Shown here piece by piece: positions 25,470-34,524 of a DNA stretch of 36,221 nucleotides. The stretch covers positions 1-36,221 of the forward strand of contig CAIMMM010000170.1 of the NCBI GenBank assembly GCA_903842575.1, read 5' to 3'. Position numbers and translations under genes: made by a program. Position 1 is the stretch's first letter. Every line of letters begins with the position of its first letter. The notes under the pieces were generated by a model that saw only the letters and a list, made by a program, of their open reading frames with translations, ran no database searches and had not been told where the DNA came from. This DNA comes from an uncultured Bacteroidota bacterium. GTDB lineage: Bacteria > Bacteroidota > Bacteroidia > Flavobacteriales > Flavobacteriaceae.

Positions 25470-28436
25470 TTAAAATCCAGCTTTTAAACCGAAAATAAAA
25501 GTTCGTACTTGCGGATAAGTTCCATAATCTATTCCTTGTGCAGTTCCTGAATTACTGGATGATGAATTAACTTCGGGATCAAATCCTGAGTATTTTGTCC
25601 AAGTTACTAAATTTTGCCCGGTAGCATAAAATTTCAAGGAATCTAATCTTAAGAATTTACTTTTGAAATTATAGGCAATTGTAATTGATTTTAGTCTTAC
25701 ATAAGAACCATCTTCTACCCATCTGTCAGAAACATAAGTTGAAGTTGGATCGTTGGCTCTTGGAATATTTGTAATGTCTCCATCTTGTTGCCAACGATTT
25801 AATACTGCAGCAGATTGGTTTTTACTATCTATCATCCCTTCCAAATCAATGCGAGAAGCATTAAAAATATCATTCCCTTGAGTTCCTGTAAACAACACAT
25901 CCAAAGAGATTCCTTTATACGCAAAAGTGTTTGTTAAACCAAAAGTATAATCGGGTATCGCATTACCAATTATTGTTCTATCTTGTGGTGTAATTATGCC
26001 ATCGCCATTTAAATCTTTATATTCTAAAGTACCAGTTGTTGGATTTACTTGGTCCACTACATAACCATAAAAGTTGCCTAATGAAACCCCTTTTTCATAG
26101 CGATTTACATTCTGATATCCAGCATATTCAATAGGCTGTAAGCCCATTTCCAATATTTTGTTTTTCACAAAAGAGATATTGAAATTGGTGTTCCATTTAA
26201 AATCGTTTTTGAAATTGGATGAATTAAATGAAAATTCAACTCCTTTGTTTTGAAGTTTCCCGGCATTATAAGTATAAGCAACTCCACTAATATAAATTTT
26301 GTTTATTAAATCGGTAGTTGTTTTTTGATAAATATCTGCTGCTAATTTTATTCTGTTTTTAAGGAATGCAACATCCAAACCTATATTGATATCGGTCGTG
26401 GTTTCCCATGTTAAATCAGTATTTATATAATTTTGCAAAGTACCGTGATCATCACCTAATAATCCGTAGGATGAATAATAATCTACACCTGAAATATTAC
26501 CAGTTTGTCCCCAACCACCTCTTATTTTTAATTCAGAAATCGTCGTGTTATTTTTTAAGAAATTTTCGTTTGAAATTATCCATGCGGCAGAAATTCCTGG
26601 GAAGTAACCCCATTTTTTGCCAGAGGCTAATTGTGACGCACCACTTGCTCTAAAGACACCGTTTATTATGTATTTGTCTTTAAAATTGTAGGTTGCTCTT
26701 CCAAAATAGGAAACTGAATTTTTTTCTCTTGCAATTGTATCGGAAGCTTGTCTGTTAATTAACATCATTTCATTCAAATCTAATTCTCTTAAATCTGTTC
26801 TAAATCCAGTTCCTTCAATTTTAAGTTGATCAAATCTTTGTTTTTGAACACTATTCCCAGCTAATAAATTAACAGTATGATTATTAGATTTGATGGTGTA
26901 TTCCAATGTGTTTTCTAAGTTCCAAGTGTAGTAACTTGTTGTGTGTTCGCGTCCAATCCCTCTTTGATCGGCTGGAGCACCACTATTTCCTCTACCATAA
27001 TTAGAACGATAGCTATCAACAAAATAATCATAAACACTTCTTGACATGTCTACAGTAGATGATGGTTTCCAAATTAAATTTTTTAGCAGAGTAATATCCA
27101 AACCTAAATTAGCTAAATACTTTACAGTATTGTTAACTTCTTGTCTGCTTTGAAATGCAACAGGATTTTCTAATGATGCCACAGGGTTAGCTGCAAATTG
27201 CCCATCTTTGTAACCATCGTCATATTCACCGGTAATTGGATCTGGGATTCTGCCAGTCAGTTGGTCCGCATAAATAGGTAAGAAAGCTGGAGTAGTTAAA
27301 GTACTTAAAATAACACCGCCTTGATTAGCACTATTATTATCACTTGTGTTATTTAAGTTTATTTTAATTAAATTCATATTAGCATGGGCTTTTAACCATG
27401 GTGTTGCATTAATGTCTAAATTTAACCTGCCTGAAAGTCTAGTAAAATTGGAAGGTTTTACAATTCCATCAACATCTTGATAGCCTAATGATGTAAACAC
27501 TTTTAATTTATCAGTTCCTCCAGAATATGAAAAATCAACATTTTTATCTATTCCGGTTTGAAAAACTTCATCGCTCCAATTGGTGTTGATTCCAGTATAT
27601 AAAGCATTATTGGAATCATCAACAAAGGAAGAGCTGATTTCTGACATCAATGTTTTATATTGATTTAAATCTAAAATATGTATATTCTTAACAATTTTTG
27701 AAGACCCTAAATAAGAATTAAAACTAAAGATGTCACTATTAGATTTTCCTCTTTTTGTTGTTATTATAACCACCCCCGCACTTCCATTTACGCCGTATAT
27801 TGCAGTAGCAGTAGCGTCTTTTAATATTTGTATGTCAACAATATCATCCGTATTTATTCCATCTGTTGAATAGGTTTGAATTCCATCAATAACATACAAT
27901 GGATTATTTCCTGATTGAATAGAACTAAAACCTCTAATTCTGATGTCCAAACCAACACCTGGTTTTCCAGATGGTTGCACAACACTTACACCCGCTGCAT
28001 TCCCTTGCAACGCTTGTCCAACATTGTATATAGGTCTATCGTCAAAAGCATCTGATTTTATAGATGAAATGGCACTTGTTAAGTTTTTCTTTTTTTGAGT
28101 TCCATAACCTACGTTAACAATCACTTCTTCTAGTTTATTGGTCTCTCCCTCAAGCTCAACGTTTAAAGTTTGTGCTTTTTCAACTTTGATTTCTTTAGGC
28201 GCATACCCAATACTTGAGAAAACTAAAACAGCATTTGAATTTACTTTAATAGAATAATTACCATCTAAATTAGTTGTGATTCCATTTTTACTGCTTTTTA
28301 TAACAATGTTTACTCCCGGAATGGAAGTTTTATTTTTCGAATCTATAACTTTGCCTTTTATTTCAAAAGTTTGTGCAAAACCTACCGAGGTTATAAAAAA
28401 GAAAGATAATAATCCTAAATAGTTTTTAAAATTCAT
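25470..28436 (-). CDS. SusC/RagA-like TonB-linked outer membrane glycan importer
   Basis: This is a TonB-dependent transporter for oligosaccharides (988 residues). After a signal peptide (cleavage near GFAQ) there is a carboxypeptidase-D regulatory-like domain (about 24-100, IKGKVIDSKNKTSIPGVNIV). The SusC-type linker EEVIVNVGYGTQKKKNLTSA follows. The plug domain contains the conserved SIQSGNNPLYVIDG and TAIYGVNGSAGVVIITTKRG. The 22-strand-type barrel ends with FIFGLKAGF, a terminal aromatic residue as needed for barrel assembly. It is paired with the SusD-like gene 18 bases downstream. A 113-base gap with a long hairpin separates it from the upstream binding-protein gene. Confidence 0.96.
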   Translation of the reverse strand: MNFKNYLGLLSFFFITSVGFAQTFEIKGKVIDSKNKTSIPGVNIVIKSSKNGITTNLDGNYSIKVNSNAVLVFSSIGYAPKEIKVEKAQTLNVELEGETNKLEEVIVNVGYGTQKKKNLTSAISSIKSDAFDDRPIYNVGQALQGNAAGVSVVQPSGKPGVGLDIRIRGFSSIQSGNNPLYVIDGIQTYSTDGINTDDIVDIQILKDATATAIYGVNGSAGVVIITTKRGKSNSDIFSFNSYLGSSKIVKNIHILDLNQYKTLMSEISSSFVDDSNNALYTGINTNWSDEVFQTGIDKNVDFSYSGGTDKLKVFTSLGYQDVDGIVKPSNFTRLSGRLNLDINATPWLKAHANMNLIKINLNNTSDNNSANQGGVILSTLTTPAFLPIYADQLTGRIPDPITGEYDDGYKDGQFAANPVASLENPVAFQSRQEVNNTVKYLANLGLDITLLKNLIWKPSSTVDMSRSVYDYFVDSYRSNYGRGNSGAPADQRGIGREHTTSYYTWNLENTLEYTIKSNNHTVNLLAGNSVQKQRFDQLKIEGTGFRTDLRELDLNEMMLINRQASDTIAREKNSVSYFGRATYNFKDKYIINGVFRASGASQLASGKKWGYFPGISAAWIISNENFLKNNTTISELKIRGGWGQTGNISGVDYYSSYGLLGDDHGTLQNYINTDLTWETTTDINIGLDVAFLKNRIKLAADIYQKTTTDLINKIYISGVAYTYNAGKLQNKGVEFSFNSSNFKNDFKWNTNFNISFVKNKILEMGLQPIEYAGYQNVNRYEKGVSLGNFYGYVVDQVNPTTGTLEYKDLNGDGIITPQDRTIIGNAIPDYTFGLTNTFAYKGISLDVLFTGTQGNDIFNASRIDLEGMIDSKNQSAAVLNRWQQDGDITNIPRANDPTSTYVSDRWVEDGSYVRLKSITIAYNFKSKFLRLDSLKFYATGQNLVTWTKYSGFDPEVNSSSSNSGTAQGIDYGTYPQVRTFIFGLKAGF

Positions 28437-28483
28437 ATATTTTTGATTTAGTTGACTAGAGTTCCTTTAATTTATTTAAAAAC

Positions 28484-28546
28484 AACACTTAAAGATATTA
28501 AAAACCCTTGTAACTATAGAGTGACAAGGGTTTAATAAGAAGTGTT
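28484..28546 (-). terminator. Two-level hairpin between the SusE/F-like gene and susC-like gene
   Basis: The inner stem is perfect over 10 bp (AAACCCTTGT at 28502-28511, ACAAGGGTTT at 28524-28533, loop 12). An outer stem AACACTT (28484-28490) / AAGTGTT (28540-28546) can stack outside it. On the minus strand the inner stem is followed by TTTTT-like sequence (GGGTTTTTAAT). It probably acts as a partial terminator or processing site after the first gene. Confidence 0.6.
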
Positions 28547-28550
28547 TTAA

Positions 28551-29792
28551 TTAGTTTTTAACTAATTTGATAGTTTCAAGATTATTTTCTGTAGCGATTT
28601 TAGCAAAATAAACACCGCTGTTTAAATTTGATGCGTCAATATTTCCTTCACTTGAATTAATATTTTTTGTTAAAACAACTTTGCCTAATACATCAACGAT
28701 TTGAATTGAATTGATTTGATTGTTGTTTTCTGTAGTAAAGTTCCAACTGTCATTTGTTGGATTAGGATATACTTTTAATTTTGAAGAAGCAAAAGTAGTA
28801 GTTCCTAAACCATTAGTAAACACCCATTGACCTGTTGATCTATTTAAATCAACATTATACATTGTTCCCGCTGCTGGCCAAGGCACGAAGATATCTCCAC
28901 CTCCGCCGTCAACTCCATTTTGTGCAGTTCCTGTCAAAGCAAGTGCATTAGCTCCATTTCCTCCATTACAACCATATTGAGTTGACCAATCGTGATTGTC
29001 TCTAAATTTTAAATGCATTTCAGTATCGCCCCATCCTGGATTAATAACCGGAACCCAGTTAGACATTGTATAATGAATATTGTCTGAAGTTGTCATGTCT
29101 AAATCAGTGCTCCACGCAGACCCTTCAAAATTGCCAATCATGCTTACAACAATTGGGGTAAAAACAAACTCATTTGCAGCTGCAGTATTTTTTACAAAAA
29201 GAACATTATAAGCTCCAGCAGGAACTGGAATTGTTCCTCCATTAACTACAGGTCCGTCAGGGAATGGACCTCCCCATGAGGCTGATGTTGGTGCTGTTTG
29301 AATAAAACTAGTTGTTCCTCCAGGGAACCAAAGACTATTTTTAGAATATGCAACTCCATTTGAAGTAGTCATTTGAACGTCTGCAGCTAAGCCACCACCC
29401 GAAATTTTAATAACAGGATTAGGATTAATACCAGGAGTAAATGAATATATCTTGCTTGTTATATTGTAAGTAACATTCCAAAAACCTAAATCGCCATGAA
29501 TATTATTTCCGCCATTAATAACAATTGTTCCATTTGGAAAACCCCACGGAGCAACATCAGCTCCTGGAAAACCACCGGTTGTTTCCCATGTTCCACCTTC
29601 TGAAAATTTCATCTGTCCATCATTAACAATTTGAAAATTTGATGCTGTCCAATTCTGTCCGCCATCTACTGATGTTAATGCTAAATTTCCAGGTTGATTC
29701 CAACCACCAGTTCCGGTTCCTGTAATAGTAACTTGCGCATTCACGCTAATACCAAATGCCAATGCAACAATTAAAAGTAATTTTGTTTTCAT
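28551..29792 (-). CDS. SusE/SusF-like glycan-binding protein with T9SS sorting tail
   Basis: This is a surface glycan-binding protein of 413 residues. The signal peptide ends near VNAQ (17-20). Three repeated modules follow (about 25-118, 125-214 and 215-328). Each ends in a similar strand pair (GFWNVTYNITSKIYSFT, NVLFVKNTAAANEFVFT, MYNVDLNRSTGQWVFT), as in the starch-binding modules of SusE and SusF. A C-terminal type A T9SS domain starts at LKVYPNPTNDSW (about 336) and ends KLVKN, so export by the PorU/PorV machinery is expected, not the lipid anchor used by Bacteroides SusE/F. It is the first gene of the minus-strand PUL train and faces the regulator. Confidence 0.82.
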   Translation of the reverse strand: MKTKLLLIVALAFGISVNAQVTITGTGTGGWNQPGNLALTSVDGGQNWTASNFQIVNDGQMKFSEGGTWETTGGFPGADVAPWGFPNGTIVINGGNNIHGDLGFWNVTYNITSKIYSFTPGINPNPVIKISGGGLAADVQMTTSNGVAYSKNSLWFPGGTTSFIQTAPTSASWGGPFPDGPVVNGGTIPVPAGAYNVLFVKNTAAANEFVFTPIVVSMIGNFEGSAWSTDLDMTTSDNIHYTMSNWVPVINPGWGDTEMHLKFRDNHDWSTQYGCNGGNGANALALTGTAQNGVDGGGGDIFVPWPAAGTMYNVDLNRSTGQWVFTNGLGTTTFASSKLKVYPNPTNDSWNFTTENNNQINSIQIVDVLGKVVLTKNINSSEGNIDASNLNSGVYFAKIATENNLETIKLVKN

Positions 29793-30106
29793 AATAAAAA
29801 TTTATAGTTTGAATTTAGTTTAATATTTATTACACACATTTGTGAAATAAATGGTTTTTTATATTGTACAATAATAGTTTTTGTTTAGCTATATCGTTAT
29901 AATCCGATTACACTTGAAGTACGCTAAAAAAAAGACTCGTTACGTTTTTATTTCTTTTATTTTTTTACAGCGCTGAAAATCAACAACGTATATTAAAATA
30001 ATTTTTGTTGTTTGTAATAGAAAATGTTTATATTTGATGTGAGAAATTCTTTCATTTTAAAAAAAATTAACTTAAAAAATACTGTTTTAATAATTTTACA
30101 ATTAAT
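29793..30106. promoter_or_regulatory. Divergent control region between regulator and PUL operon
   Basis: This 314-base, very AT-rich gap separates the regulator (plus) from the glycan operon (minus). It holds a perfect 12-bp palindrome TATTGTACAATA (29862-29873). It also holds CACA-TT-TGTG (29835-29844) and a GC palindrome CAGCGCTG (29968-29975), which extends with one mismatched pair to TTTACAGC/GCTGAAAA. No standard promoter was found for the minus-strand operon; the nearest is TATTATTG (one mismatch), overlapping the 12-bp palindrome. This fits an activator-dependent promoter. The operator roles are inference. Confidence 0.5.
30008..30036 (+). promoter_or_regulatory. Promoter of the SusR-like regulator gene
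   Basis: TTG (30008-30010) is followed after 18 bases by TATATTTG (30029-30036), a full match to the Bacteroidota TTG / TAnnTTTG pattern. It gives a leader of about 65 bases. Confidence 0.55.
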
Positions 30107-33013
30107 ATGTATATAAAATCGCAATATCTATATCTTTTTTTTGGATTGTTTCTATTTGGTATTGTATCTAGTCAAACTTTATTTAAAACATCTTCACTAA
30201 ATACAATCCAGCAAAAACCAAAAGTGGTCAGTTTTAATCGAAATGATTTTAAGGCCGACCCTCAGTTTTGGACTATGTGTGAAAATGATGATGGGACATT
30301 AATTTTCGGAAATAATGATGGGGCCTTAATTTTTGATGGGGAACATTGGAAAAAAGTTTTTCTTCCTAATAATTCATCTATACGAAGTTTAGTTAAAACA
30401 AAGGAAGGTAAAGTATATGCTGGTGGATATAACGAGTTGGGTACTTTGCAAAAAGATAAATTTGGAAATTATTTTTATAAATCTTTGTTGTCAGAATTTC
30501 ATTTAGAAAATAAAAACATAGAAAACCTTTGGCAAGTACATCAGTTTAATAAACTTATTATCTATAGATCTTTTACGGAACTCATAGTTATTAATGGAAA
30601 TATAGTTTCCCAACTTACTGCTAATAAAGCCTTTGTTTATTCTGAGAAAGTGAATGACAATTATTTCGTTCAAGATTCAGGTTTTGGAATTTATAAACTA
30701 GACACCAAAACTATGACTCTACAGCTTGTGTTTGATGAAAAATCAATTTCAGGTGAAGAAATGGCTTCCATTCTGCCAAATTCGAATGAAAATGGGATAA
30801 CACTTATTTCAAAATCCGGAAATGTATACATTGGAAATATTAAAACTAAAGCAATTTCTATTGGTTACAACCTTTTTGATAATAGAAGAAACGATCAAGT
30901 TACCTTTGGAATACTTGATAGTAATAAGGATTATTTAATTGGAACAGGAAGTTCAAAAATAATTAAAATCACAAAATCTGGAGTAATTCAAAAAGATGCC
31001 ACTACTTTTTCTGGACTTTCAAATGCAACAATTCATTTTCTTTTTCAAACTAAAAATCATAATATTTGGGCATTACAAAATAATGGATTAAACTTTTTAG
31101 ATTATAAATCTCCTTTTGTTACTCTTTTTGATCAAGCCTCTATTTATGATATTATGATTAAAGATAATACTCTATTTACGGCTACAAATAATGGTGTATT
31201 TTATGCCAATTACACTAATAATGAAACATCTGTGTTCAAGAAAATCGACGATTTGCAAGGGCAGTCATGGGCAATTCAAAATTTCGAAGATGATATAATT
31301 ATTTCACACGATACAGGACTTTATGAATTGATTAATGGAACTGTTCAAAAAATTGGTAAGGAAAATGGATTTTGGAAAATCACAAAAATCAACAATAGAA
31401 AGGGATTGTATTTGGGATCTAATTATAACGGTTTGTATCTTATTGAAAACAAGGATAATCATTGGAATATTAAATATAAAATAAGTGGCTTTGATGAATC
31501 AACTAGAGATATATTGGCCGATTACGAACCTAATACTTATTGGATTTGTCATGGATATAAAGGGGTTTATAAAATTCATATCAACGACGATTATTCTCGT
31601 GTTGATGTTGTTGATCATTTTACAGACAAAAATGGATTTAATTCGCCTTATAACATAAATGTTTTTAATTGGAATAATAAAATTGTTTTTACGACCAATA
31701 CGGGCATCTATTACTATAATACTAAAACAAATAAATTTGAGATATTTGAACCTTTAAACAAACTTTTTGATTCTTCAAAAAACACCCGAAAAATTATTCA
31801 ATCAAATGATAAAACATGGTTTATTCAAGACGATGAAGCAGGATATTTTTCATCCAACAATCAAAAATTATCTAAAGATTTGTTTCTTAATTTAAAAGGC
31901 AATTTTAATAGAGGAATGGAATGCATCTACCCTTTAACCAATAATAAAGTTTTATTTGGAACTAATTCGGGTATATTTCAATATAATTTAGACCAAAACA
32001 AAAACAATCAGATATTTCCAACTTTAATTAATCAAATAACTTATACACGAAATCAAAAATTAGAATTTGTGGAAATTAACTCTAATAAAGTAGATATTAA
32101 TTTGCCCAATCAAACTGATATATTGAGATTTGAGTTTTCTTCTCCAAAAATGCTGTCAAGCACAGAAACTAATTATAGTTATAAACTTGAAAATGTTGAT
32201 GAAAAGTGGTCTCTATGGCAAAAAAGTGCTTTTAAAGAGTATACACATTTACGACCAGGAAACTATGTTTTTGTTGTAAAGAGCCGAAATTTAGCAGGGC
32301 TTATTGGGAGAGAAACCAAGTTTGAATTTACAATTTTACCTAAATGGTATCAGACTAATCTCGCTTATATCTTATATCTAATAGGCTTGTTTTTCTTTAT
32401 TAAATATAGTATAAATTATTTTAAAAAGAGAATTGCATTCGAACAACTAAAATCAAAAGTTGAAATAAAAAAGACACAACAACTTTTAGAATTAGAGATT
32501 GAAAAATTAAAATTAAAACATGATAAAGAAGAAATTAGCAAAGACATTCTAAATCTAGAAGTCGACATTATAGATAAAAGTAAAGAATTGGCCAATTACA
32601 CACTTCTACTGAGTCAGAAAAAAAATATTTTTAGTGAATTGCAAAGCGATTTAAAGCAATTGAAAGAGCTTTTAAAAAGTGATGAATCCAGAAAGAAAAT
32701 AACTGAAATATTCCAAAAATTAAATCAACATCGAATTGGAGAAGAATTCACGGAAATATTTGATGTTAATTTTGAAAAAATAAATCATGACTTTTTTGAA
32801 AAACTTAAGCAAATTGATTCCTCATTAACAAAACGAGAACTACGTCTTTGTGCATTTATTAAAATGGATTTAACCAATAAAGAAATATCGCCCCTGTTAA
32901 ATATTTCCATTCGAGGAATTGAAACGGCAAGATATAAAGTAAGAAAAAAATTAAAGCTTACTCATGATGAAAACTTTATTTATTTTTTAGAAAATTTAAG
33001 TAAGGATGAATAA
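30107..33013 (+). CDS. SusR-like transmembrane regulator: beta-propeller, Y_Y_Y domain, LuxR-type HTH
   Basis: This is a one-component membrane-spanning transcription regulator (968 residues). A signal or anchor segment (1-22) is followed by a long periplasmic beta-propeller region (about 30-660) with two-component-propeller-like repeats such as WTMCENDDGTLIFGNNDGALIFDG. A Y_Y_Y-type domain follows (about 670-740, SYKLENVDEKWSLW, YTHLRPGNYVFVVKSRN). Next come one transmembrane helix (about 750-772) and a charged coiled coil (about 775-870). The C-terminal LuxR-type helix-turn-helix (about 905-965) contains LTKRELRLCAFIKMDLTNKEIS and the recognition helix region IRGIETARYKVRKKL. No histidine kinase or receiver is present, so it should bind DNA directly, as SusR does in B. 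theta. It probably senses an oligosaccharide and activates the divergent operon. Confidence 0.9.
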   Translation: MYIKSQYLYLFFGLFLFGIVSSQTLFKTSSLNTIQQKPKVVSFNRNDFKADPQFWTMCENDDGTLIFGNNDGALIFDGEHWKKVFLPNNSSIRSLVKTKEGKVYAGGYNELGTLQKDKFGNYFYKSLLSEFHLENKNIENLWQVHQFNKLIIYRSFTELIVINGNIVSQLTANKAFVYSEKVNDNYFVQDSGFGIYKLDTKTMTLQLVFDEKSISGEEMASILPNSNENGITLISKSGNVYIGNIKTKAISIGYNLFDNRRNDQVTFGILDSNKDYLIGTGSSKIIKITKSGVIQKDATTFSGLSNATIHFLFQTKNHNIWALQNNGLNFLDYKSPFVTLFDQASIYDIMIKDNTLFTATNNGVFYANYTNNETSVFKKIDDLQGQSWAIQNFEDDIIISHDTGLYELINGTVQKIGKENGFWKITKINNRKGLYLGSNYNGLYLIENKDNHWNIKYKISGFDESTRDILADYEPNTYWICHGYKGVYKIHINDDYSRVDVVDHFTDKNGFNSPYNINVFNWNNKIVFTTNTGIYYYNTKTNKFEIFEPLNKLFDSSKNTRKIIQSNDKTWFIQDDEAGYFSSNNQKLSKDLFLNLKGNFNRGMECIYPLTNNKVLFGTNSGIFQYNLDQNKNNQIFPTLINQITYTRNQKLEFVEINSNKVDINLPNQTDILRFEFSSPKMLSSTETNYSYKLENVDEKWSLWQKSAFKEYTHLRPGNYVFVVKSRNLAGLIGRETKFEFTILPKWYQTNLAYILYLIGLFFFIKYSINYFKKRIAFEQLKSKVEIKKTQQLLELEIEKLKLKHDKEEISKDILNLEVDIIDKSKELANYTLLLSQKKNIFSELQSDLKQLKELLKSDESRKKITEIFQKLNQHRIGEEFTEIFDVNFEKINHDFFEKLKQIDSSLTKRELRLCAFIKMDLTNKEISPLLNISIRGIETARYKVRKKLKLTHDENFIYFLENLSKDE

Positions 33014-33124
33014 TTGATTCGATATTTCCGAAAAAATTCCAATTCGAAATTAAAAAATTCCAACCGCAGATTTGAATCCATTATTCTTAAAAATATCCAG
33101 CATTAACAGCCTTTCGCAGAGGGC
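33014..33124. other. Gene-free stretch after the regulator
   Basis: These 111 AT-rich bases lie between the regulator stop and the tRNA terminator. TTCCAATTCGAA and AAATTCCAACCGC repeat the short word ATTCCAA, but no gene, terminator for the regulator or known element is recognised. Confidence 0.5.
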
Positions 33125-33162
33125 AAAAAAAAAGGACAAATTCAAAAAAATTGAATTTGTCC
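33125..33162 (-). terminator. Terminator of tRNA-Val (and possibly folC)
   Basis: A perfect 12-bp stem (GGACAAATTCAA at 33134-33145, TTGAATTTGTCC at 33151-33162) has a 5-base loop. On the minus strand it is followed by nine T. It starts 4 bases beyond the tRNA 3' end. Confidence 0.92.
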
Positions 33163-33166
33163 GGTA

Positions 33167-33244
33167 TGGTGGGCGATGAGGGATTCGAACCCCCGACCCT
33201 CTGGGTGTAAACCAGATGCTCTGAACCAACTGAGCTAATCGCCC
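33167..33244 (-). tRNA. tRNA-Val (anticodon TAC), CCA encoded
   Basis: The minus strand folds as a full cloverleaf. The acceptor GGGCGAT pairs with ATCGCCC, and the D-arm is GCTC/GAGC. The anticodon stem TCTGG/CCAGA encloses the loop TTTACAC (anticodon TAC, valine). The T-arm GAGGG/CCCCC-type stem carries TTCGAAT. The discriminator A is followed by an encoded CCA (33167-33169). It lies 59 bases after folC on the same strand, so it may be co-transcribed. Confidence 0.97.
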
Positions 33245-33303
33245 TTAATAGGAGTGCAAATATAGACTACTTTTTTGAAAACACAAACTTATTTTGAATA
33301 AAA

Positions 33304-34524
33304 TTATAAAACTTCTGCAACAACAAACGTGCTTCCGCCTATATAGATAAAATCATTTAAAGAGGCATTTTGTTTTGCTGTTTGATAAGCATTTGAAACA
33401 GAGGGAAATATTTCTCCATAAAGAGTATAATTGGCGGCTTTTTCTTTTAAAAGAATTGCATCAAGTCCTCTTGGAATATTGGGTTTGCAGAAATAGTAAG
33501 TTGCTTTTTTAGGAAATAACGGAAGAATATCCTCTAAATCTTTATCATTTACAAAGCCTAGTACAATATGTAAAGTTTCAAAATGTTCCTTTTGAATTTG
33601 ATTCATCACAATTTTTAAACCGTCAAAATTATGTGCAGTATCACAAATAGTTTTCGGATTTTCTCCCAATTGTTGCCATCTTCCCTGTAATCCTGTATTT
33701 TCGATAACTTTCCAAAAACCATTTTTGATATTTTCTTCTGAAATTATAAAATTGGTTTGAAGTTGCAAAACCTTCAAGGTTTGTAATGCTGTTTTCTTAT
33801 TTGGAATTTGATAATCACCCAAAAGAGGGGAAAGATAAGTTTCTGAAACTAAATCGGAAGCCAAATAGATTTCGGAATTTGTTGATTGGGCTTTAGTTTC
33901 AAAAACTAGTTTGGTTTCGGTGGTATATTCACCAATAACTACAGGAACATTTGGTTTTATAATACCCGCTTTTTCACCTGCAATTGCTTCAAGTGTATTT
34001 CCTAAAAACTGAACATGATCAAAACCAATATTGGTAATTACCGAAATTAAAGGCGTAATCACATTTGTTGCATCTAATCTTCCGCCCAACCCAACCTCAA
34101 TAATGGTGATGTCTACATTTTCTTTGACAAAATATTCAAAGGCTAAGCCTATAGTCATTTCAAAAAAACTTAATTGATTGGCTTCAAAAAAAGGCTTGTT
34201 TTTATGGATGAATTCACAAACTGAATCTTCTGAAATCATTTCCCCATTTATTTTGATACGCTCTCTAAAGTCCTTTAAATGCGGGGAAGTAAATAAACCT
34301 ACTTTATAACCTGCCTCTTGTAAAACAGCTGCTAAAAGATGTGAGGTGGAACCTTTTCCATTGGTGCCCGCAACATGAATGCAATGAAGTTTTTTCTCGG
34401 GATTGCCAAGATGATTTACAAGCAAAAGGGTATTGGTTAAATCGGCTTTATATGCAGTCGCTCCTTGTAATTGATACTGAGGCAATTGTTGAAACATCCA
34501 ATTTACGGTTTCGTTGTAGTTCAT
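33304..34524 (-). CDS. folC: Bifunctional folylpolyglutamate synthase/dihydrofolate synthase
   Basis: This cytoplasmic ATP-dependent ligase adds glutamate to dihydropteroate and to folates. It belongs to the Mur-ligase superfamily. The family P-loop HVAGTNGKGSTSHLLA lies at residues 50-65. GLFTSPHLKDFRERI, EVGLGGRLDATNVI, NIGFDHVQFLGNTLEAIAGEKAGIIK and CDTAHNFDGL are diagnostic FolC segments. The 406-residue length is normal. The tRNA-Val gene follows on the same strand. The ExbB-type gene is divergent, with 130 bases between them and no clear promoter. Confidence 0.95.
   Translation of the reverse strand: MNYNETVNWMFQQLPQYQLQGATAYKADLTNTLLLVNHLGNPEKKLHCIHVAGTNGKGSTSHLLAAVLQEAGYKVGLFTSPHLKDFRERIKINGEMISEDSVCEFIHKNKPFFEANQLSFFEMTIGLAFEYFVKENVDITIIEVGLGGRLDATNVITPLISVITNIGFDHVQFLGNTLEAIAGEKAGIIKPNVPVVIGEYTTETKLVFETKAQSTNSEIYLASDLVSETYLSPLLGDYQIPNKKTALQTLKVLQLQTNFIISEENIKNGFWKVIENTGLQGRWQQLGENPKTICDTAHNFDGLKIVMNQIQKEHFETLHIVLGFVNDKDLEDILPLFPKKATYYFCKPNIPRGLDAILLKEKAANYTLYGEIFPSVSNAYQTAKQNASLNDFIYIGGSTFVVAEVL

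Noticed and set aside
33167..33244. tRNA-Val as attachment site of an integrated island carrying the PUL
   Set aside because: No integrase is present, and no second copy of the tRNA 3' end was seen near the murF end of the PUL.
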